Of a DNA stretch of 33,244 nt, positions 30,818 through 33,244 are shown piece after piece. The first letter of the stretch is position 1. The number at the start of each line of letters is the position of its first letter. Both the position numbers and the translations under genes were made by a program. The notes under the pieces are model-generated. The model saw only the letters and a list, made by a program, of their open reading frames with translations, was not told the origin of the DNA and ran no database searches. The stretch comes from M2408 sp046303515 (GTDB lineage Bacteria; Bacteroidota; Bacteroidia; Flavobacteriales_D; Crocinitomicaceae). The DNA lies in the NCBI GenBank assembly GCA_046303515.1, contig JBKCGI010000060.1, positions 1 to 33,244 on the forward strand, given 5' to 3'.

Positions 30818-33244
30818 TTAATCTCTTATAACTGTTATGTTTCCATGGAAATCTTGAATTGTTCCAGAATTGAAAGTTACTTTCACTTTGTAAAAATAAA
30901 CTCCTTCAACTACTGGTGTTCCATCCGTGTTTCCATCCCATTCTCCATTAATATCCTTGTATTCGTGAATTAGATTTCCCCAACGATTGAATATTTGACA
31001 TTCAAAATTATCTATACATTCTCCAGAAACTTTCCAAACTTGATTAATTTGATCATCGGATGGTGTAAAAATGTTTGGGATAATAATTTTTTCGCTTCCA
31101 ATCGCAGAATTTAATATTAAAACAGTATCTAAAGAACACCCGTTGGCATCTTCAATCACAAATGAATAAGTACCTAAACCTAGATTAGAATAGATTGTGT
31201 TAGAAGTAACAGCTCCATTATTGATTTGGTAAGAGTAAGGTGCTTGACCTCCAGTGACATTCAGAACCTCAATTTCTCCATTTGTTTGTCCACAGCCTGG
31301 ATTTAATAAGGTGAATGTTGCATCTGTCGGAGGATTTGAGCTATTATCAATTAAGACGATTGATTCTTGATAACTACATCCATTGGCATCTTGAACAATT
31401 ACTACATAATTTCCTGCAAATAAATTTGTGAAGTTTGTATTTGTATTATTCCCTTGATTATTGAAATTATAGGTGAATGGTTGTGTTCCACCAGTAACAT
31501 TTCCTAGCAAGATACTTCCATTATTTTGCGCACACGTTGAATTTGTAACTGTATTAGCAATATCGGTAATTGCTGGTGGGGCAAGAAGAGTTATGGTTGT
31601 ATCTCTTGTACATGTTGGTGAACTTACAGTGATTGTATAGGTGCCTGAAGCCAATGTGTTTACAGTTGAAGTTGTTGTATTTCCAACATTTGCATTTGCA
31701 GACCATGTATAGTCATAAGTTCCATTTGGACTTGCTACAACATTTATTGTTCCATCATTGTTTGAACAAGAAGGATCGTTGCTTGTCGCTGCAATCGTCA
31801 AGAAATTGTCATCAATGACAACGTTGAATGTTGCATTACAACCATTTGCATCCGTTACAGCTACAGAATAATTTCCAGAACATAAACTATCGGCATTTTG
31901 TGTAATTTGCGCCAAATCATCATTCCATTGATAGGTAAATGGTGCTTGTCCATTTGTTAAATTTAGAGTTGCAGTTCCATTACAAGTGCTCGTTGCACCT
32001 CCATTTCCGCCACATCCTCCAGGAACATTGCATGTTCCATAAGTGCTATTTTCATTTTGAGTGGTACTTGACCAAGAACCTCCATCAGGAATTCTCACAA
32101 AAGTTTGTCCCTGTGTTGGAGCTCCTAAAGTATTGTTAATACCTGCTTCATTATATGTTGCTAATTGCGTTACGCCTCCCGGAAGGTTGTTGTTAGTTGG
32201 AATACAAGGTCTACCGTCCAAATCTGAAGGAGTAGGAGCATTCCACATAATCATATCTTGAGGAACACCGTTTGCATCATAAAAACCAAACCATCCTCCA
32301 GCATTTTGAAACCACATACGGCTATCAATTAAACCTCCTTCGATGCATAAACGATTGTCTACATTGTCCACAATAATATCTATTACACCAACTGGAGGAG
32401 CTGCTGTATTTACACCTCGAACAACTACAAATCCATTTGGAGGTACGATTGTTCCTGCTGGCAGAACAAATCCCATTCCATCTGATTGTAGTGGAGGGTT
32501 TAAAGAAAATGTAGAATTAAAACTACCCAAAATGTACCCTGAAATGTCAATTGAATTACACCAATCTGGGTTGTATAATTCTATCCATTCTCCTGCTCCG
32601 GAACCTGGTCCACCAGGTCCATCACCATAAATAGAGCCATCACCATTTGTAGGGAAAATATTAATTTCATTTATTAGAATTGTTGGACCTGAATAGTTAC
32701 AAGGATTACTTGTGCCATCACAAACGGTATTATCTGTTACACTCGTTGTTGCCGCTAAAACAATTGTACAGCATCCAGTTGGAGCTGCAAGTACGATTGA
32801 AGTATCTTTGGAACATGTTCCATCGGAAACAGTCACAAGATACGTGCCATCAGTTAAAGTATTTGCAGTATTTGTGCTATTATTTGAATCATGCTGCCAC
32901 GTAAAAGTATAACTTCCATTTGGTTGTGGGTTCAGTGATATCTGTCCGTCGTTTTGCGCGCATGTAACCGGTTGAGTAATGCTTCCATTGATGTTAAATA
33001 ATGCAGATGGTGCTAAATTGATTGTTGTGTCTTTAGAACAAGCCCCTAATGTTATAGATACATCATAAGTTCCGTTAGCTAAATTAGCTGCAGAAGAGCT
33101 AGTAAGGGCAAGGTCGTGTGACCAGCTAAAGGTATGTGATCCAGCTGGTGTTGGGTTAAAAGCAATTGATCCATTTGTTACACCACAAGTAGGTTGAACT
33201 ATGGTTGCATTTGCAAGTAGGTTTCCAACAACGCTTAATATAAT
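30818..33244 (-). CDS. Giant T9SS type B adhesin with lamin-tail domain and SprB-type repeats, 5' end beyond window
   Basis: The frame is open, without a stop, from 30818 to the window edge: 808 residues visible, start not seen. The GTG at 32836 is internal. The order is: two SprB-like repeats of the 'GSYTFTW' type; a lamin-tail domain (ILINEINIFPTNGDG, GEWIELYNPDWCNSIDISGY, GWFGFYDANG, FVRIPDGGSW); four more repeats (the first two of the TYxYTW type, the last two of the GGTQPFTYNFN type); and a type B sorting domain (IIPNIFTPSDDQINQVW, CQIFNRWGNLIHEY, GEWDGNTDGT, EGVYFYKVKV). Exported by T9SS and probably surface-exposed. It is a paralogue of the next gene, 122 nt downstream, which it may be co-transcribed with; the gap has no -7 box on this strand. 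Confidence 0.9.
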   Translation of the reverse strand: MILSVVGNLLANATIVQPTCGVTNGSIAFNPTPAGSHTFSWSHDLALTSSSAANLANGTYDVSITLGACSKDTTINLAPSALFNINGSITQPVTCAQNDGQISLNPQPNGSYTFTWQHDSNNSTNTANTLTDGTYLVTVSDGTCSKDTSIVLAAPTGCCTIVLAATTSVTDNTVCDGTSNPCNYSGPTILINEINIFPTNGDGSIYGDGPGGPGSGAGEWIELYNPDWCNSIDISGYILGSFNSTFSLNPPLQSDGMGFVLPAGTIVPPNGFVVVRGVNTAAPPVGVIDIIVDNVDNRLCIEGGLIDSRMWFQNAGGWFGFYDANGVPQDMIMWNAPTPSDLDGRPCIPTNNNLPGGVTQLATYNEAGINNTLGAPTQGQTFVRIPDGGSWSSTTQNENSTYGTCNVPGGCGGNGGATSTCNGTATLNLTNGQAPFTYQWNDDLAQITQNADSLCSGNYSVAVTDANGCNATFNVVIDDNFLTIAATSNDPSCSNNDGTINVVASPNGTYDYTWSANANVGNTTTSTVNTLASGTYTITVSSPTCTRDTTITLLAPPAITDIANTVTNSTCAQNNGSILLGNVTGGTQPFTYNFNNQGNNTNTNFTNLFAGNYVVIVQDANGCSYQESIVLIDNSSNPPTDATFTLLNPGCGQTNGEIEVLNVTGGQAPYSYQINNGAVTSNTIYSNLGLGTYSFVIEDANGCSLDTVLILNSAIGSEKIIIPNIFTPSDDQINQVWKVSGECIDNFECQIFNRWGNLIHEYKDINGEWDGNTDGTPVVEGVYFYKVKVTFNSGTIQDFHGNITVIRD

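Noticed and set aside
30710..30973. Plus-strand frame between and into the two adhesins
   Set aside because: Covers the intergenic gap and the antisense of the sorting domain; translation rich in Phe/Ser/Cys with no domain.
32834..32836. GTG as start of the last adhesin
   Set aside because: The frame stays open to the window edge and encodes further SprB-type repeats, so the GTG (a Val in TVSDGTC) is internal.
29957..33244. CRISPR-like or tandem DNA repeats
   Set aside because: The periodicity is in protein units of about 79 residues with divergent DNA; there are no short identical repeats with spacers.

Overview
The window is AT-rich bacterial chromosome from the Bacteroidota, most likely class Flavobacteriia. 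The evidence is: several secreted proteins with type IX secretion (T9SS) C-terminal sorting domains, two giant adhesins built of SprB-type repeats, repeated use of the Bacteroidota -7 promoter box TAnnTTTG, a group II geranylgeranylglyceryl/heptaprenylglyceryl phosphate synthase, and near absence of Shine-Dalgarno sequences. A marine or freshwater Crocinitomicaceae/Fluviicola-like organism would fit, but that is a guess from style only. No tRNA, rRNA, CRISPR array, transposase, integrase or phage gene was seen; this is ordinary, densely packed chromosome.

Layout. 1-3435 (+): zinc-ribbon membrane protein, ArsR-type regulator, YbfF-like hydrolase, and a CrtD-type carotenoid desaturase. 3436-3962 is non-coding. 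3963-6627 (+): OmpA-like lipoprotein, ribosomal protein L19 with a strong terminator, and a YdcF/RNase HI pair. 6624-8459 (-): a CTP-synthase-glutaminase-like protein that lacks its nucleophilic Cys, a lipoprotein and a small unknown gene. 8559-13477 (+): aminopeptidase P plus overlapping hydrolase, a T9SS secreted protein, and fabD. 13570-16890 (-): heptaprenylglyceryl phosphate synthase, phosphopantetheinyl transferase, frr, pyrH, a conserved 63-residue protein, and rpmH. 17065-18879 (+): an MsbA-type ABC exporter. 18880-25849 (-): a small secreted protein, an adenylate cyclase with a degenerate receiver and an HD domain, ispH, a T9SS type B protein, cysM and cysE. 26323-27168 (+): a T9SS type A protein. 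27543-33244 (-): two neighbouring giant adhesins that share a lamin-tail domain plus SprB repeats; the upstream one runs off the window.

How genes work together. ispH makes isoprenoid precursors that feed both crtD (carotenoid) and the GGGP/HepGP synthase (prenylglycerol lipid). The phosphopantetheinyl transferase makes the holo-ACP that FabD loads with malonate. frr, rpmH and rplS are translation genes. cysE and cysM form a two-step cysteine pathway. The T9SS substrates and OmpA lipoprotein build the cell envelope and surface.

Most notable: frr and an unrelated small gene (8083-8403) carry a homologous 40-nt 5' leader at an identical 7-nt distance from the start codon, able to fold as a bulged hairpin just downstream of a promoter box. 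pyrH also has a hairpin abutting its start codon. Other points are the pseudo-receiver/cyclase/HD fusion, the Cys-less glutaminase-like protein and the adhesin pair. Several start codons were moved downstream because promoter boxes or the shared leader lie inside the longer reading frames.
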